DNA from: CAVWXT01 sp963759115
GTDB taxonomy: Bacteria > Planctomycetota > Planctomycetia > Pirellulales > Thermoguttaceae
Direction: 5' to 3'
DNA length: 64,000 bases
NCBI GenBank assembly: GCA_963759115.1
Contig: CAVWXT010000001.1
Coordinates: 1,240,001 to 1,304,000 of the forward strand
In this document: positions 1 to 12,100 of the stretch, one piece after another
How the letters are laid out: each line of letters begins with the position of its first letter
Position numbering within the stretch: position 1 is the stretch's first letter
Made by a program: the position numbers and the translations under genes
The notes under the pieces: model-generated
The model's database searches: none
Seen by the model: the letters and a program-made list of their open reading frames with translations, nothing else
What the model was told of the DNA's origin: nothing

Positions 1-63
1 TCTTGCAAAGCCTCGGACGAAGCCTCAAACTGAAGATTCTCCCGGTCATCCCAGGAATCTGTC

Positions 64-698
64 ATGAGTGAGTCAACGAAGCCGAAGTACGTCACCATCG
101 CCGATTGGGATGCGGCCTACCGCGAGGGAACGCCGCCCTGGGACGCGGGCAAGCCGCACGTGGAACTGGTTCGCGTGCTCGACGAGTACCACCTGCGGCC
201 GCAGACCGTGCTGGAGGTCGGCTGCGGCACGGGGGCCGATGCCGTTCTGCTGGCGCGGCGACGCTTTGAGGTCACCGCCGTGGATTGCTCGGCCATCGCC
301 CTGGAGCGGGCACGGGTGCGGGCCGAACAGCAGAACGCCCTGGTTCGCTTCGTGCTGGCCGACGTGTTTGAGTTTGCCCACTCGGCTGGACAGTTTGACC
401 TCGTGCATGACGCCGGCCTCTATCACGCCGTTCGCCAGACGAACCTGGGACGCTACCTCGACATGTTGTGGCGAGTAACTCGGCCCGGCTCGTATTACTT
501 CTGCCTGGCGGGACGCCCGACAAAACGGCCCAAGATGGCCCGCCGCAAGTCACCGAGGACGAAATCCACAACGAACTGGGACGGCTCTTCGAGTTCATCC
601 ATCTGCGGCCGACGCGATTGGAGAGCCCGAACCGCAAGGACGGCTACGCCGGATGGTCGTGCCTCGTACGGCGGCCGCCGGTGGTCGGCGCCCCGTAG
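64..698 (+). CDS. SAM-dependent methyltransferase, one internal frameshift
   Basis: Class I SAM-dependent methyltransferase, cytoplasmic; the substrate is not evident. The glycine-rich SAM motif VLEVGCGTGADAVLLA lies at about residues 52-67 and the acidic motif II 'TAVDCSAIALERAR' follows. The N-terminal frame reads well to about base 510 (ending RVTRPGSYYFCLAG). The natural C-terminus (DGPPQVTEDEIHNELGRL, then LESPNRKDGYAGWSCLVRRP) is in the next frame and stops at 696-698. One base appears to be missing around 505-520. The C-terminal pattern fits planctomycete proteins related to thiopurine-type methyltransferases. The start at 64 has AGGAA about 8 bases upstream. Whether the break is biological or a sequencing error cannot be decided here. 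Confidence 0.75.
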
Positions 699-706
699 AC
701 AAAACT

Positions 707-737
707 GTTGGGGCGGCAGCCATGCTGCCGCCCCAAC
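707..737. repeat. Palindromic element (GGGGCGGCAG family)
   Basis: A perfect hairpin with arms GTTGGGGCGGCAG and CTGCCGCCCCAAC lies 8 bases after the methyltransferase stop codon. The same arm sequence occurs inside pabB at 19059-19117, so this is an interspersed repeat family. Here it may also act as a transcription terminator. Confidence 0.8.
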
Positions 738-753
738 CTTTCCGCATCCGAAA

Positions 754-964
754 CTACTTGGCGGCCGGGGGCGCCGCGGGCATCTCCGGGGCCGGCGTCG
801 GATTGCCTTGCGGGGCACTCGACGTGGCGCTGATGCTGGCAGCTCTGGCAGGTGGTCGAGCGCGCAACTATTGCACGCCCTGCGCCGACCCGCGCCGAGG
901 CCGAATCGGCCGCCACCAATACCACCGCCGCCAACACACAAAGAGCCATCAATATCCGTCGCAT
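754..964 (-). CDS. Small secreted Ala/Pro-rich protein, frameshifted
   Basis: The start at 964 opens a clear signal peptide (MRRILMALCVLAAVVLVAA, then DSASA). The C-terminal half that looks natural (SATSSAPQGNPTPAPEMPAA followed by PAAK and stop) is one base out of frame. The interval is 211 bases, one more than a multiple of three, consistent with a single extra base between about 815 and 865. The Ala/Pro-rich tail is typical of small planctomycete secreted peptides with no assigned function. No homologue is recognised. It could alternatively be a chance signal-like sequence. Confidence 0.35.
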
Positions 965-1236
965 CGGTACGACCTCCCTGTAAGGAAAGAAACTGGGACG
1001 AACCAACGTCATCACGGGGGCCACCCGGCCCTGGCTAATCATTCGCACCCACGGGCCGGCCCGCCTAGTGCAAGGTTTTTTTCGGGAATATCGCTATCAT
1101 GTTTGACAGCACCTACCGATTGCCAGACTCGCGCCGGAGCATCAGTGTGTGGAATCGCCCGTCTTACCCTGCTTGCTGTGCTTGACTTGTTCGCGGCATC
1201 CACCACAATGAGTGGGATGGTCAGCGAGGAAACGCC

Positions 1237-1677
1237 ATGAACCAAGATTTAGAACACCTGCGGCTGCTTTCGATCTTCCACTACGTGGTGGCGGGGCTCG
1301 GGGCTTTGTTCTCTTGCCTTCCGGTGTTTCACCTGGGCCTTGGCCTCATGATGCTGCTGGCGCCCGAGGTCCTGGAGCACGGTCCCCACGGCAATCCCGG
1401 GGCGCTGCGGGTCGTCGGCCTGTTTCTGACGGCCGTGCCGGCCATGCTGATCTTTGCCGGCTGGGCCATCGCGTTCTGCGTATTCCTGGCCGGACAGTTC
1501 CTCGGCCGCCACCGGCACTACACGTTTTGCCTGGTCATGGCGGACATCCTGTGCATGATGGTTCCCTTCGGGACCGTGCTCGGGGTGTTCACGATCCTCG
1601 TGCTGGTGCGGCCGTCGGTAAAGGCGCTGTTCGACCAGGATGCGGCCGGTTCGCTCGGGAATTCTCCGCCGCCGTAG
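1237..1677 (+). CDS. Small integral membrane protein, unknown function
   Basis: A 146-residue protein with three or four strongly hydrophobic segments: about residues 12-45 (FHYVVAGLGALFSCLPVFHL), 64-90 (VVGLFLTAVPAMLIFAGWAI) and 105-128. A short charged N-terminus (MNQDLEHLRLL) precedes the first helix. The tail is Pro/Gly-rich and soluble. No catalytic motif is visible. It resembles small conserved membrane proteins that are common and uncharacterised in planctomycetes. It stands alone on the plus strand, convergent with the Dabb protein and ftsH; the 22 bases between the stop codons hold no obvious terminator. Confidence 0.75.
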   Translation: MNQDLEHLRLLSIFHYVVAGLGALFSCLPVFHLGLGLMMLLAPEVLEHGPHGNPGALRVVGLFLTAVPAMLIFAGWAIAFCVFLAGQFLGRHRHYTFCLVMADILCMMVPFGTVLGVFTILVLVRPSVKALFDQDAAGSLGNSPPP

Positions 1678-1699
1678 ACGAGAAACCGGCGCGACGCGG

Positions 1700-2014
1700 C
1701 TACGCCCCGCGACTGACGCTCGAGTCGAACACCAAGACGTCTTTCCAGTTCGCCTCGTACTTCCCCATGAACTCGACGTGCCTTGGCGCGGTCATGTAAG
1801 CGTCCATTGCCGGGCGGTCTTGAAAGACCACGTGCAACGCCACGTCATAGTCGGAGTCGCTGGTGGGGCTGTCCGCATCGAGAGGCGTGCCCGCAGCATA
1901 GAACACGATGCCCGGCAACGCCGACAGGTACTTGTGGCAATCCGCGATCATCGCCTGGACGGCTGCGCCGCTGTTGTCGTTGAGCCGGAAGTAAACGTTG
2001 TGCGCGATCATCAT
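1700..2014 (-). CDS. Dabb (stress-responsive A/B barrel) domain protein
   Basis: A 104-residue protein beginning MMIAHNVYFRLND, where a beta strand leads into 'AVQAMIADCHKYLSALPGI' and the later 'DYDVALHVVFQDRPAMDAY'. This is the order of the dimeric alpha-beta barrel (Dabb) fold. The family includes stress-induced plant proteins and bacterial proteins of unknown role; no enzymatic residue can be assigned. Its ATG overlaps the ftsH stop codon (ATGA), so it is probably translationally coupled to ftsH and the last gene of that unit. Confidence 0.8.
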   Translation of the reverse strand: MMIAHNVYFRLNDNSGAAVQAMIADCHKYLSALPGIVFYAAGTPLDADSPTSDSDYDVALHVVFQDRPAMDAYMTAPRHVEFMGKYEANWKDVLVFDSSVSRGA

Positions 2015-3950
2015 GAGTTGATTCCTTCGTTCGTGTGCCGATACACGGGCGCGCCGATCAGTTTCTCGACGTCGTCCTCGTCCAATGTCTCGGCCTCCTC
2101 GAGCTTCTTGGCCAAGGCGTCGAGCTTGTCGCGGTTTTGGGTAATCAGCGCCGTGGCCTTCTCCGAGGCGTCGCCCAGCAGGCGGGAGACCTCCTCGTCG
2201 ATGATCTGGGCGGTGCTCTCGCTGTAGCGGCGGGGCTCGGCCATCTCGCGCCCAGGAACGGATGATCCTCGCTGTCGCGAAAGGCGACCGGCCCGAGCCG
2301 CTCGCTCATGCCCCAGTGGGTGACCATCCGCCGGGCCAATTGCGTGGCCTTGTTGAGATCGTCCTCGGCGCCGGCGCTATACTCGTTGAAGACCAGCTTT
2401 TCCGCGGCCCGCCCACCCAGCAGAAACAGCAGCCGGGTGCGCAGCTCGCTCTCGCTGATGTTGACGCGATCCTCTTCCGGCAACAGTTGGGTGGCGCCCA
2501 GCGAGCGGCCGCGAGGAATGATCGACACCCGGTGCAGGCGGTCGAAGCCCGGCACCAGCCAGGCCAATAACGCATGGCCCGACTCGTGATAGGCCGTCAT
2601 CGACTTCTCCTTGCCCGTGAGAACCTCGTCGCGCTTGGCGCCCATGATGACCCGATCGCGGGCGTACTCGAAGTCGGACATATCGACGCAATTCTTGCCG
2701 TGGCGGCTGGCCCAAAGGGCCGCTTCGTTGACCAGGTTGCGGATGTCGGCGCCGGTCAGTCCGACGGTGCCGGCCGCCAGGTCCTCCAGGTCGACGTCGC
2801 TGTTGAGGGGAACCTCGCGGGTGTGGACCTCGAAGATCGCCAGGCGGCCTTTCAAGGTGGGACGATCGACCGTGATGTGGCGGTCGAACCGTCCCGGCCG
2901 CAGCAAGGCCGGATCGAGCACGTCGGGCCGATTGGTGGCGGCCACGACGATCACCGACTCGGTTTGCGTGAAGCCGTCCATCTCGCTGAGGATCTGGTTG
3001 AGCGTCTGTTCGCGTTCGTCGTGGCCGCCGCCGATGCCTGCCCCGCGGTGCCGGCCCACGGCGTCGATCTCGTCGATAAAGAGGATGGCGGGGGCGCTTT
3101 CCTTGGCCGTATTGAACAGGTCGCGGACCCGCCCCGCCCCCACGCCCACGAACATCTGAATGAACTCCGAGCCGTTGATGGAGAAGAAAGGCACTCCGGC
3201 CTCGCCGGCCACCGCGCGCCCCAGCAAGGTCTTGCCCGTGCCCGGCGGGCCCATCAGCAGCACCCCCTTGGGCACGCGGGCGCCGAGTCGCTGGAACTTG
3301 GCCGGATCGCGGAGGAACTCGACGATCTCCTGCAACTCGTTCTTGACGCCTTCCAACCCGGCCACGTCGGCAAAGGTGATGGGTTTGTCGCCTTGTTCGT
3401 AGCGCCGGGCGCCGCTCTTGGTGAAACCGCCCGTCAGGCCGCCGGTGAAGAACGAATCGCGGGCCTTGCGGAACATCAACCACAGACCGACAAACAACGC
3501 CACCGATACCAGCAGCGGAAAGGCCAGCACCCAAAACGTGTTGTCGGCGGGCTCCGAAGCCTTGTATTTCCCGTCGAGTTGTCCGAGCAACGTGCCATCC
3601 AGTGCGGGGTCGGCCAGGGCCATCGGGGGCAGAACGGTCTCGAACTTCTTTTTTAGCAGCGGCTGTTCGCCGTTGGCGTCCGGCTTGGCCTCCGGATCGG
3701 CGGGAGGATTCTTGAAGTCGCCGAGGACTTTCACCCCTTGGATGTCCACGTTCTCGACGTTCTTCTGTTCCAACTGGCGGCGGAACATGCCGTAAGTGAT
3801 TTCGGACCGATTGCTCGCCTTGCCGGAGTAGTAGATGAACACCAGCACCGCAGTGATCGCCAAGAGCAACCACCACGTGGAAGGATTGGGGACAGGTGCC
3901 GGCCGCAGTTTCTTGGGTGCCGGCGACTTGGTCTCGGGGTCAATTGGCAT
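2011..3950 (-). CDS. ftsH: ATP-dependent zinc metalloprotease FtsH, one frameshift near the C-terminus
   Basis: Membrane-anchored AAA+ protease that degrades membrane and short-lived cytoplasmic proteins. The start at 3950 (MPIDPETKSPAPKK) has GAGG upstream. TM1 is at about residues 25-41 and TM2 at about 165-185. Walker A GPPGTGKT lies at about 233-240, followed by Walker B ILFIDEID, the second region of homology (LRPGRFDRH), zinc site HESGH at about 454-458 and the distal acidic ligand region SAGAEDDLNKAT. Near base 2250 the frame breaks in 'HPFLG'. Restoring one C gives RE-MAEPRRYSESTAQIID and a normal FtsH C-terminus ending EGINS. With that repair the length is about 646 residues, typical of the family. 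A homopolymer or GC-run sequencing error is the simplest explanation. Confidence 0.95.
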
Positions 3951-4065
3951 GAGGTTCCTCGGTTGCACGAATAGCCCCACCAGAATGGCGGATGGCTGGG
4001 GTTCGTGCAAGCCCCTCATTGTATCGCGCGGAGCCGGTCGTGACAACGGGCCCAATTCCAGTCCC

Positions 4066-5576
4066 TGTTGTCAACCAATAGAAATGTCCCCTGTTTTGCG
4101 CCAATAGAAATGTCCCGTTACTGTTATGGTTTTCGTCTACCCTAAAGTGGCGTGCTCCGCGAGGCGAGCGCAGCGAGCCGAAGCGGAGCACGCCACTTTT
4201 TCCGCCGGCGGCGGGAGGGGGGCGGAAGGCTCTGGTCGGGCCGCAGCCACTCGCCGGCCGCGCCAGGGATGGTTCGCGGCAGGCTTGTGCCCCTGACTCG
4301 AACCCGTCGGGCCGGTACGCTTGGCCGGCTTTGGCAGCGGTGGGGCCAAGATCGGCGACCAACACACTTCGCGCTGGCCAGCGAACACCCGCAGCACGCC
4401 GTCCAGCGGTTCGCAGACCGTCACGCGCTGACCGCTCCGAATGAACTCGGCCGTCTCACGCGGCAATTGCAAGATGCGATTCCGCCAACGCAATGTCCAG
4501 TCCTTGGCCACCACCCGCGATTCTTGAATCGACACGATGCGCGCCAGGTCCGTGCCGGCCGATAGCGGGCGATGCCAGTCCTCCGCCGCCGCCGCCGCCA
4601 CCGCGAAGCGCGCGTTGAATCCCACCAGAAACGTCTCCTCCAGGAATCGGTTCGCCGACTCCAAGTCGGAGATCTTCGCGCACCGCAACGCCTTGACCAG
4701 CCGATCCTGAAGCGTTCCGTTCATACGCTCCACACGCCCCTTCGCTTGCGGACTCCGCGCCAGAATCAGCTCCACGTCCAGTTCGCGCATGGCTCGCCCA
4801 AACTGCGTTTCTGGCGGGCAATTGTCGAGCAATTCCGCATCCGTCGGCTCACCCTCCGGCCGATAAATACTGTGCTGATCCACGTACAGACCGCGCGGCA
4901 AGCCGTGCCGCCGGGCGTAACGCTGAAACAAGTCCGACAACGATGCCCATGATTCTTTCTCGTAGAACCGCGCCGTCACCCTGCCTGTGGCATCGTCGAT
5001 CATGACCATCAGCACCGCCCAGCCACGCCGCCCCTCGAACCAGTCGTGAAACGAACCGTCCATCTGCACCAACTCGCCAAGGTGCTCGCGCCGCGTTCGA
5101 CGACGACGATGCAGTCGCCGCTTGCGCCGGCGATCCAACAAGCCCGCCTGCAACAGCCACCGCCGCAGCGTGGTCACCGAGAACCTTCACGCCGTCTTCC
5201 TTCTCCAGGCATTCCGCCGCCAACGTCGCCCCGTAATCGGCGTACCGCTCGCGATACAACGCCAGCGACCGCTGTTTGGTCTTCTCCGGCGAATGCCGAT
5301 TGGGGGCTCGGCCACGCAGCCGATGTACCAGGCCGGCATCGCCTTCGCTCTGATACCGAGACCACGCCCGCTTCGTTTGGCGATAACTCAGCCTCAGCAG
5401 TTCGCTCGCCTCGACCAGGGTCATCCCCCCCGTTTTCACCCGACTGAACGCCTCCAGCCGCTTTCGTTCTTTCCGACTCATCGAAATCGTCCCCATTCTC
5501 TCGTTTCCTTTCGGAAACGATCTTAGGGGACATTTCTATTGGTCGCTAATGGGGACAATTCTAATGGCGCACGACA
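4066..5576 (-). mobile_element. Complete ISNCY (IS1202-like) insertion sequence, 1,511 bp, with 17-bp target duplication
   Basis: The element starts with TGT and ends with ACA. Its outer imperfect 26-bp terminal inverted repeats are 4066-4091 and 5551-5576; 18 of 26 positions agree, including the inner block ending GTCCCC. A second, internal copy of the core (CCAATAGAAATGTCCC) is at 4101-4116, with its mirror at 5526-5542, so each end has two probable transposase-binding sites. The 17 bases GGCCCAATTCCAGTCCC occur exactly at 4049-4065 and again at 5577-5593, immediately outside both ends. IS1202-group elements are known to make unusually long target duplications, which fits. Confidence 0.85.
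4137..5496 (-). CDS. ISNCY-family transposase (HTH plus DDE integrase core), frameshifted
   Basis: Transposase of the element at 4066-5576. The N-terminal part has an HTH_23-type domain (VKTGGMTLVEASELLRLSYR) followed by GLVHRLRGRAPNRHSP and YADYGATLAAECLEKEDGVK. The frame then changes near 5180 to VTTLRRWLLQAGLLDRRRKR. The integrase core follows, with ELVQMDGSFHDWFEGR (first Asp), VLMVMIDDATGRV, and a distal RSPQAKGRVERMNGTLQDR holding the catalytic Glu. The start is 5496 or the internal Met at 5481. One base must be gained or lost between the two halves. That could be decay, a sequence error or programmed frameshifting; there is no strong slippery heptamer at the junction. Confidence 0.85.
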
Positions 5577-6193
5577 GGCCCAATTCCAGTCCCGCAGAGG
5601 CACTGCAAAGTCGGGGACTGGTCCATTTTTCGGCTTAAAGACGTTGCGATGGCCTTGGAACACTGCCCGAAAACATGGGCCTGTCCCCCCTTGTGTCTGA
5701 CTTTGCGTTCCTCCTGTTCCAGTCCCGCAGGGTCTCGTCCGACTGCCGCTGCCTATGCTCATTCGCGTGCCCTTCCGTCGGACCAGGCTACTGTCCCCAC
5801 TTCTGTGCCATTGTTTTGGTAATTTTCCCCCTCCGCAGTGGCGATTCTAGCTATTTTTGGGGAAATGATACCACAAGACAGTTGACAAGATTTCTCAAAT
5901 AGTTGAGAAATACGTCTATTGATGATCGCATCATGATTCTGAAACCGAGTTCCCACACACCTCTGGTTTCGCTCTCCGCCCGCGTACTGCGCGACGGCCG
6001 TCGGTTGCACGCGGTCGCACCCCTTCGTGCCCTTCGTGGAGAACTCGCCTGTTCCGGCGCGAGCGGCGTGTCCAACCATCGCAATTCTCTGGCCTGACCG
6101 GGCCGCCTCTTCATGCAGACTCGATCTTGCTGTCCACCCGCACACGTGTGCCCAATTCAATCGAATAACCCTACTTGTTGAAAGGGCGATCCG
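5577..6193. other. Gene-free interval with repeat remnants and a hairpin
   Basis: About 600 bases without a convincing gene. It begins with the right target duplication of the IS. It then holds fragments resembling the interspersed 'GGGACTGG...CCTGTCCCC' repeats (around 5590-5730). At about 5893-5913 there is a short perfect hairpin with arms ATTTCTCAA and TTGAGAAAT. The AT-rich stretch at 5810-5930 is the most promoter-like part of the region and lies upstream of the large surface-protein gene. No specific operator is recognised. Confidence 0.5.
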
Positions 6194-9100
6194 ATGCAGA
6201 CTCGACTTACCAACCACCGTCAGTGCCGCAGACGAGCGTCGAAGTCTCTTCGGCAAGGACGCCTCGCCGACCCCCTTTTCCTCCGGTCACGCAGGCTTCT
6301 CATCGAGCCGTTGGAAGACCGGCGGTTGCTCAGCGGGGCGCCGTCCTTCTCCCAGATGGTCGTCTTCGGCGATAGCCTGTCAGATACGGGGAACGATGCA
6401 AGCTACGGCTGGGGACTTATTGGCCCAATCTTGCTCGCTCTCAACGCCAAAACTACCGACGGTCGTTTCACATCAGGAACAGGTAGCACCCCTCCGAGCA
6501 CCGCAAACGGGGTTTGGGCTGAGGAATTAGCAACTTGCCTGTATAGTTCCGGAAGCCTGCCTAGCCCAGCCGTCGTCTGTTCCCTCCAAGGTGGCGGCTT
6601 GAATGTGAATTACGCATACGGCGGCGCGGAAACGGGCACTGGAACCAATTTCGTGATAGCGGATAACGTTGGGACGCAAGTCTCCCATTATTTCGCTTCG
6701 CACCCTACCTGTGACAGCCAAGCACTTTATGTCCTCTGGGCCGGTGGAAATGACCTGTTCGATGCTGCCAATAATGCGAGTGGGGCGGTTGGCCCACATG
6801 ATTTTGACAGCACGGCCTCAATTGCCATTGCGAATTTAGACAATTACGCGGTGCAACTCATACGCGCAGTGCGCGATACATTCTTTGGCCTAATCTCCCA
6901 GAACTAGAACTGACGCCACACGCTAATAATGACCCCGGTTATTCACAGCCAGTGCTGAGTGCTCTGACAAACGGCGTTTCGACTTTCAACACAACATGGG
7001 CGTCCGCGGTCAACAGCCTCCGCACGTACAACCCCGCCGTAAATGTTTACGGCCTAAACATAGACTCGCTATTTACACAACTGGTTGCCGGCACTTATCC
7101 GGGCTATACATTTAACGACGTGAGCCACGAAGCATCGACAGTCACTCCGGTTCCGACCAGTGCCGACACTTATCTCTTCTGGGACAGCATCCACCCAACC
7201 GAAATGGCGCATAAGCTACTCGGAGATGAGGCGTATGCGCTCATCGCCTCGTCCCAGGTGGCTCAACCGCCGGTTATCGGCGCACTCAATGCAACTCCAA
7301 ACCCAGTGACCATCGGGCAGAACTTGACACTGACGGCAAGTAGCGTGACGGAAACCGATGGCTCCGTCGTCAGCGTCGAATTCTACCGCGACGTTAATGG
7401 AAACGGTGCTATCGACTTGGCGACGGACCAACTCCTCGGAACCGGAACGGCCGGCGGCACTGGAACTTGGTCGTGGACGGGGGGGACCAGTGGGCTCCCC
7501 GTGGGGACATTCAGTGTTCTCGCACGGGCGGAAGGCATAACGACGGGTGGGCAGGTTCTGTGGAGCAATCCGGCTGCCACAACCCTCACGACGCTTAATG
7601 CGCCGTCAACCGGGTTGCAGGTCATTTACACCGATCCGGTGAACGGCGGGCCGATGGTCGCACGCAATACGAACATAACCATTGATTTCAACGAGGCGAT
7701 GGATTTCACCACGCTCAATGCGTCCACGGTGACGCTGGTCGGGTCGGCGAGTGGTTCGCATTCAGCCGTCTACAGTTACTCCGGCACGCGACTGACGGTG
7801 GACCCGATGGTCGATTTCTCGGCTAGCGAGACAGTCACGGTGACCGTCTGCGCAACGTGCTCGCTGTTGACGGCGACCGGATGGCATCGGATTACGTATT
7901 TGCGTTTACCGCCATCGGCACGACTCCTACGCCTATTATCGTTGGCGGGACGCTTAGTTCATCCACGACATGGAGTACCGGGAATGTCTATCTGTTAACC
8001 TCCGACCTTACAATCCCGGCAGGAGTTGCGCTGCTAATTCAACCTGGCGCGGTGGTGAAGTTCCAGAGTAGTAGGGTTCTGTACGTTAACGGGACGTTGG
8101 ACCTGCGTGGGACAGCTAGTCAGAATGTTGTGTTTACCAGTTATCGGGATGACGTTTACGGCGGAGACACTAACAGCGACGGCAGTTCGGCGGGGGCAAC
8201 TGGCGACTGGAACTCCATTCAATACAACAACCCGGCCAACGTGTTGCACGATGCTGTCATTCGTTATGGCTCTTATGACGTGTGGGTAACGGGGTCGGCG
8301 ATCGGTACATTGGAAGTTCGCAATTGTGTGCTGGAGAAGGCGTCCAGCTACGGTGTCAGGGTGGATTCGACGCAGGCGCCGAACATTCACGACAACACGA
8401 TCCGCAACAATCCATATGGGGTGTACTCAGCGGGAACTGGCGTGTTGACAGTTTGTAATAACACGTTCAGTAGCATGAGTAGTGCTGCAATAAGTATTTC
8501 GGGCAACGCCACCGTAATGGCCAACGTGGTGACCGGAGGAGCTACAGGGATTCAGGTGGGCGGGGGAACGATTAGCAACAACATGATCAGCGGTGGAACA
8601 AATTGGGGGGATCTATGTAAGCGGCAACAGCATCCCAGCCATCAGCGGCAACACGATCAGCAACAACACGTATGGGATCTTCCAAGGCGTGAGCGATCCG
8701 ATCTACAGTGGCAACGTCTACAACGGGGTCACGAATAGAGTAATTGGCGTGGGGGGGACGCTGAATCAGGACCTGATATGGGAGGACGTGCAGGGATTAG
8801 GTATTCCCTATCTAGTGTTCAGCACGGTGACCATCAATAGCGGGAGGACGTTGACGATCCCTGCCGGCATGGTGGTAAAATTTCAGGCGTTGGACAGTGC
8901 TTATTCCAGCGATGTTTATCGCTACGATTTAGTGGTCAACGGCACGCTGGCTTTGCAGGGCACCGCCAGCCAGCCGGTAATCTTCACCAGCAGTCGGGAT
9001 GATAGTTATGGGGGAGATTCCAATGGCGATGGGACGAGCAGTAGCCCTGCAGCAACGAATTGGGGTTATATCCAGTACGCGAATCCGGCCAACGTATTAC

Positions 9101-12100
9101 ACGATGCGGTGATCCGCTATGGTGGCTTAGGGTTACAGTACAACAGCCAATATTACACTGGTGGAGTGGTCAATACACAAATGGTGTGGGTGACAGGTTC
9201 GACGTTGGGAACGTTGGAGATTCGCAATTGCGTTATCGAGAAGGCTTACGACAAGGCGATCTACGTGGATTCGACGCAGGCGCCGAACATTCACGACAAC
9301 ACGATCCGCAACAATCCATATGGGGTGTACCTCGCAGGGACGGGGGTGTTGACGATTCAAAACAACACCTATACGTCCGACAGTTGGGGTGTCTACCTGA
9401 ATAGTCCTTCAGGCACGCCGACGGTTAGCGGTAACACTTTCAGCGGCAACACGTACCCGATTTACCAGGGTACGACGGACCCGGTGTATAGCGGCAACAT
9501 CTTCAGCGGCAACACCAACACGGCCATCGCCGTGGGCGGGAGCCTGGGCGCGGATGTGGTCTTGGAGAGCGCCGGCCTGCCCTATCTGGTTTACAGCGAC
9601 TTCACCTCGCCATCGGGCAAGACGTTGACTGTGGACGGCGGCGTCATTGTCAAGTTCGCCAGCGGGAAAAAGTTGACGGTCCAGGGGCCGTTCATCACGA
9701 ACGATAACGGTTCGCCAGTTGTCTTCACATCCTACCGTGACGACAGTTATGGCGGCGACACGAACGGCGACGGTTCGTCATCCGGTTCACCGGGCGACTG
9801 GGCAGGCATCTACTTCCAGACGACCAACAATATCATTGACCACGCCTTGATCCGTTACGCGGGCATTAACATCTCCGGCCCGGCCATAACGTTGCGGCAG
9901 GTTACATTTGACCACACACCCGATCCGGCCATCACTTTGGCTAGCGGCGGCGTAGGCACTAACATCCACAGTTCCAACTTCCTCAATGCCAGTGGCTACG
10001 CCATCCGCAACAACACGACGAATACCATCGACGCCAGAAGCAACTACTGGGGGAGCCCCTCCGGTCCTGGCGGGGTCGGGCCGGGAACGGGTGCAGGCGT
10101 GACAACCTACGTCACGTACTCCCCTTGGCTAACGTCGCCTGCGAGTATTAACAGCACAGGGCCGGTGATTACAAGTTCCGCTAATACCTCAGCGGTTGTC
10201 TTGAACCCCTACCGCTATGACGCCGACAGCCGGGCCAGTGCAACCGGCGTGGGAACGCTCGTTTGGTCCAGGATACTTGGGCCAACCGACTTTGCAATCA
10301 ACTCCAGCACGGGCGAGGTCGCTTGGTCGGCAGTTACGCCGGGCGACTATGTGGTTGGGATCGCCGTCACCGATGATGTGGGCTCGACCGACCAGATCTG
10401 GCAGATTCATGTCGCCATGACCGGCGATACGACACCACCAACCATCGTTAGTTACTCCTACCAGATTACGAACCAGGGCGGCGGACTGGCGCAGGCAACG
10501 ATGGTGTCAACTTTCAGCGAAGGCGTCCAGGTTCGGCCAATTGACGTGGCCCTGCTGAATGCCAGCGGCCAGACCGTGCCGATCAACAGCCTGAGCTATG
10601 ACGTTGTGAATCATCAGCTAACAGTCGTGGCCAGTAATCTTGCGGCGAACGCAACCTACACCTATCGCCTGCTCGACACGATCACCGACGACGCTTTGAA
10701 TCCCCTTGACGGTGAGTTCAACGGCTACACGCTTCCGACAGGCAATGGCATCTCGGGCGGGAACTTCTCTGTGAACTTCTTGACGGATATTGTCCCGCCA
10801 CTGGTGACCATAGATCTCCTCAGTACAAATAGTCATTCGCCCGCACTTCACGGCACCATTGACGATCCGACAGCTACGATTCAGGTCGCCGTCGCCGGGA
10901 ACTCTTACACCGCGGCCAACAACGGCAACGGCACCTGGACGTTGCCTGCCGGCACGATTGCCCCCAGCTTGCAGCCGGGCGTCTACGACGTGTCGGTGAC
11001 GGCCACCGACCTGGCGGGCAACGTCGGAACCGACACGACAACCGGCGAACTGCGGATTCTATCGGCCGTCGTCGGCCGGCACATCTTCTGCAACAACTCG
11101 ACATGGGACGCGGACCCGGCCAACCCCAACGGCGATCCCGCCGCCAACTCCTTTGACAACAACGCCATCGCGCCGGAGAACTCCAGCGATCCGCACCTGA
11201 GCAAGACGGCCTTGCTGCCCGGCCAGACTGCCAGCTTCAACAACTACACCAGCTTCAGCCTGGGCATCAACGGCATCATGGTCGACTTCGACCATCTGCC
11301 GGGCACCGTCACGGCCGCCGATTTCGAGTTCAAGATGGGCAACACCACGACGCCCGATACCTGGGGCCCCGCCCCGGCTCCGTTAAGCGTCACCGTGCGG
11401 CAGGTCAACGGCATCGACCGCGTGACGATCATCTGGGCCGACGGGACCATCCAGAACACCTGGCTCCAAGTGACGGTGAAGGCTACGGCCGCGACGGGCC
11501 TGGCCCAAAACGACGTGTTCTACTACGGGAACGCCGTGGGCGAATCGGGCGACTCCGCCACGAACACCCTGGTCAACAGCGCCGATGACGTGGGGGCCCG
11601 GCTGAATCCGCGCACGCCGTTCAACCCGGCCGCCATCGACAATCCCTACGATTACAACCGCGACCGGCTGGTGAACTCGGCCGACCAGGTGATTCCGCGC
11701 TACAATGCCACGACGCCGTGGACGATGCTGAAGTTCATTACTGCGCCGGCGGTGGTGACCATGGACGACGCGGCGGCCACCGACAAGGCCACGGCCGTGC
11801 CGATCGCCGTGTTGAGCAACGACAGCAATGTTGGCGGGGCGTTGAGCGTGTCTCGCGCGGATGCCGCCAGCAGCCTGGGGGCGTCGCTTTTGATCAACGC
11901 CGATCAGACGATTCGTTACGATCCGAGTGTTTCCACGACCTTGCAGGCGTTGATGGCCGGCCAATCGCTGTGGGACACATTCACCTACACGATCCAGGAC
12001 AACAAGGGGCTGGCCGACACGGCGACAGTGAATGTATTGGTCAGCGGCGTGAATGAAGCGCCCCAGGCGCCGGCACTGGTGCTCAGCGCAGTCGGCAGTG

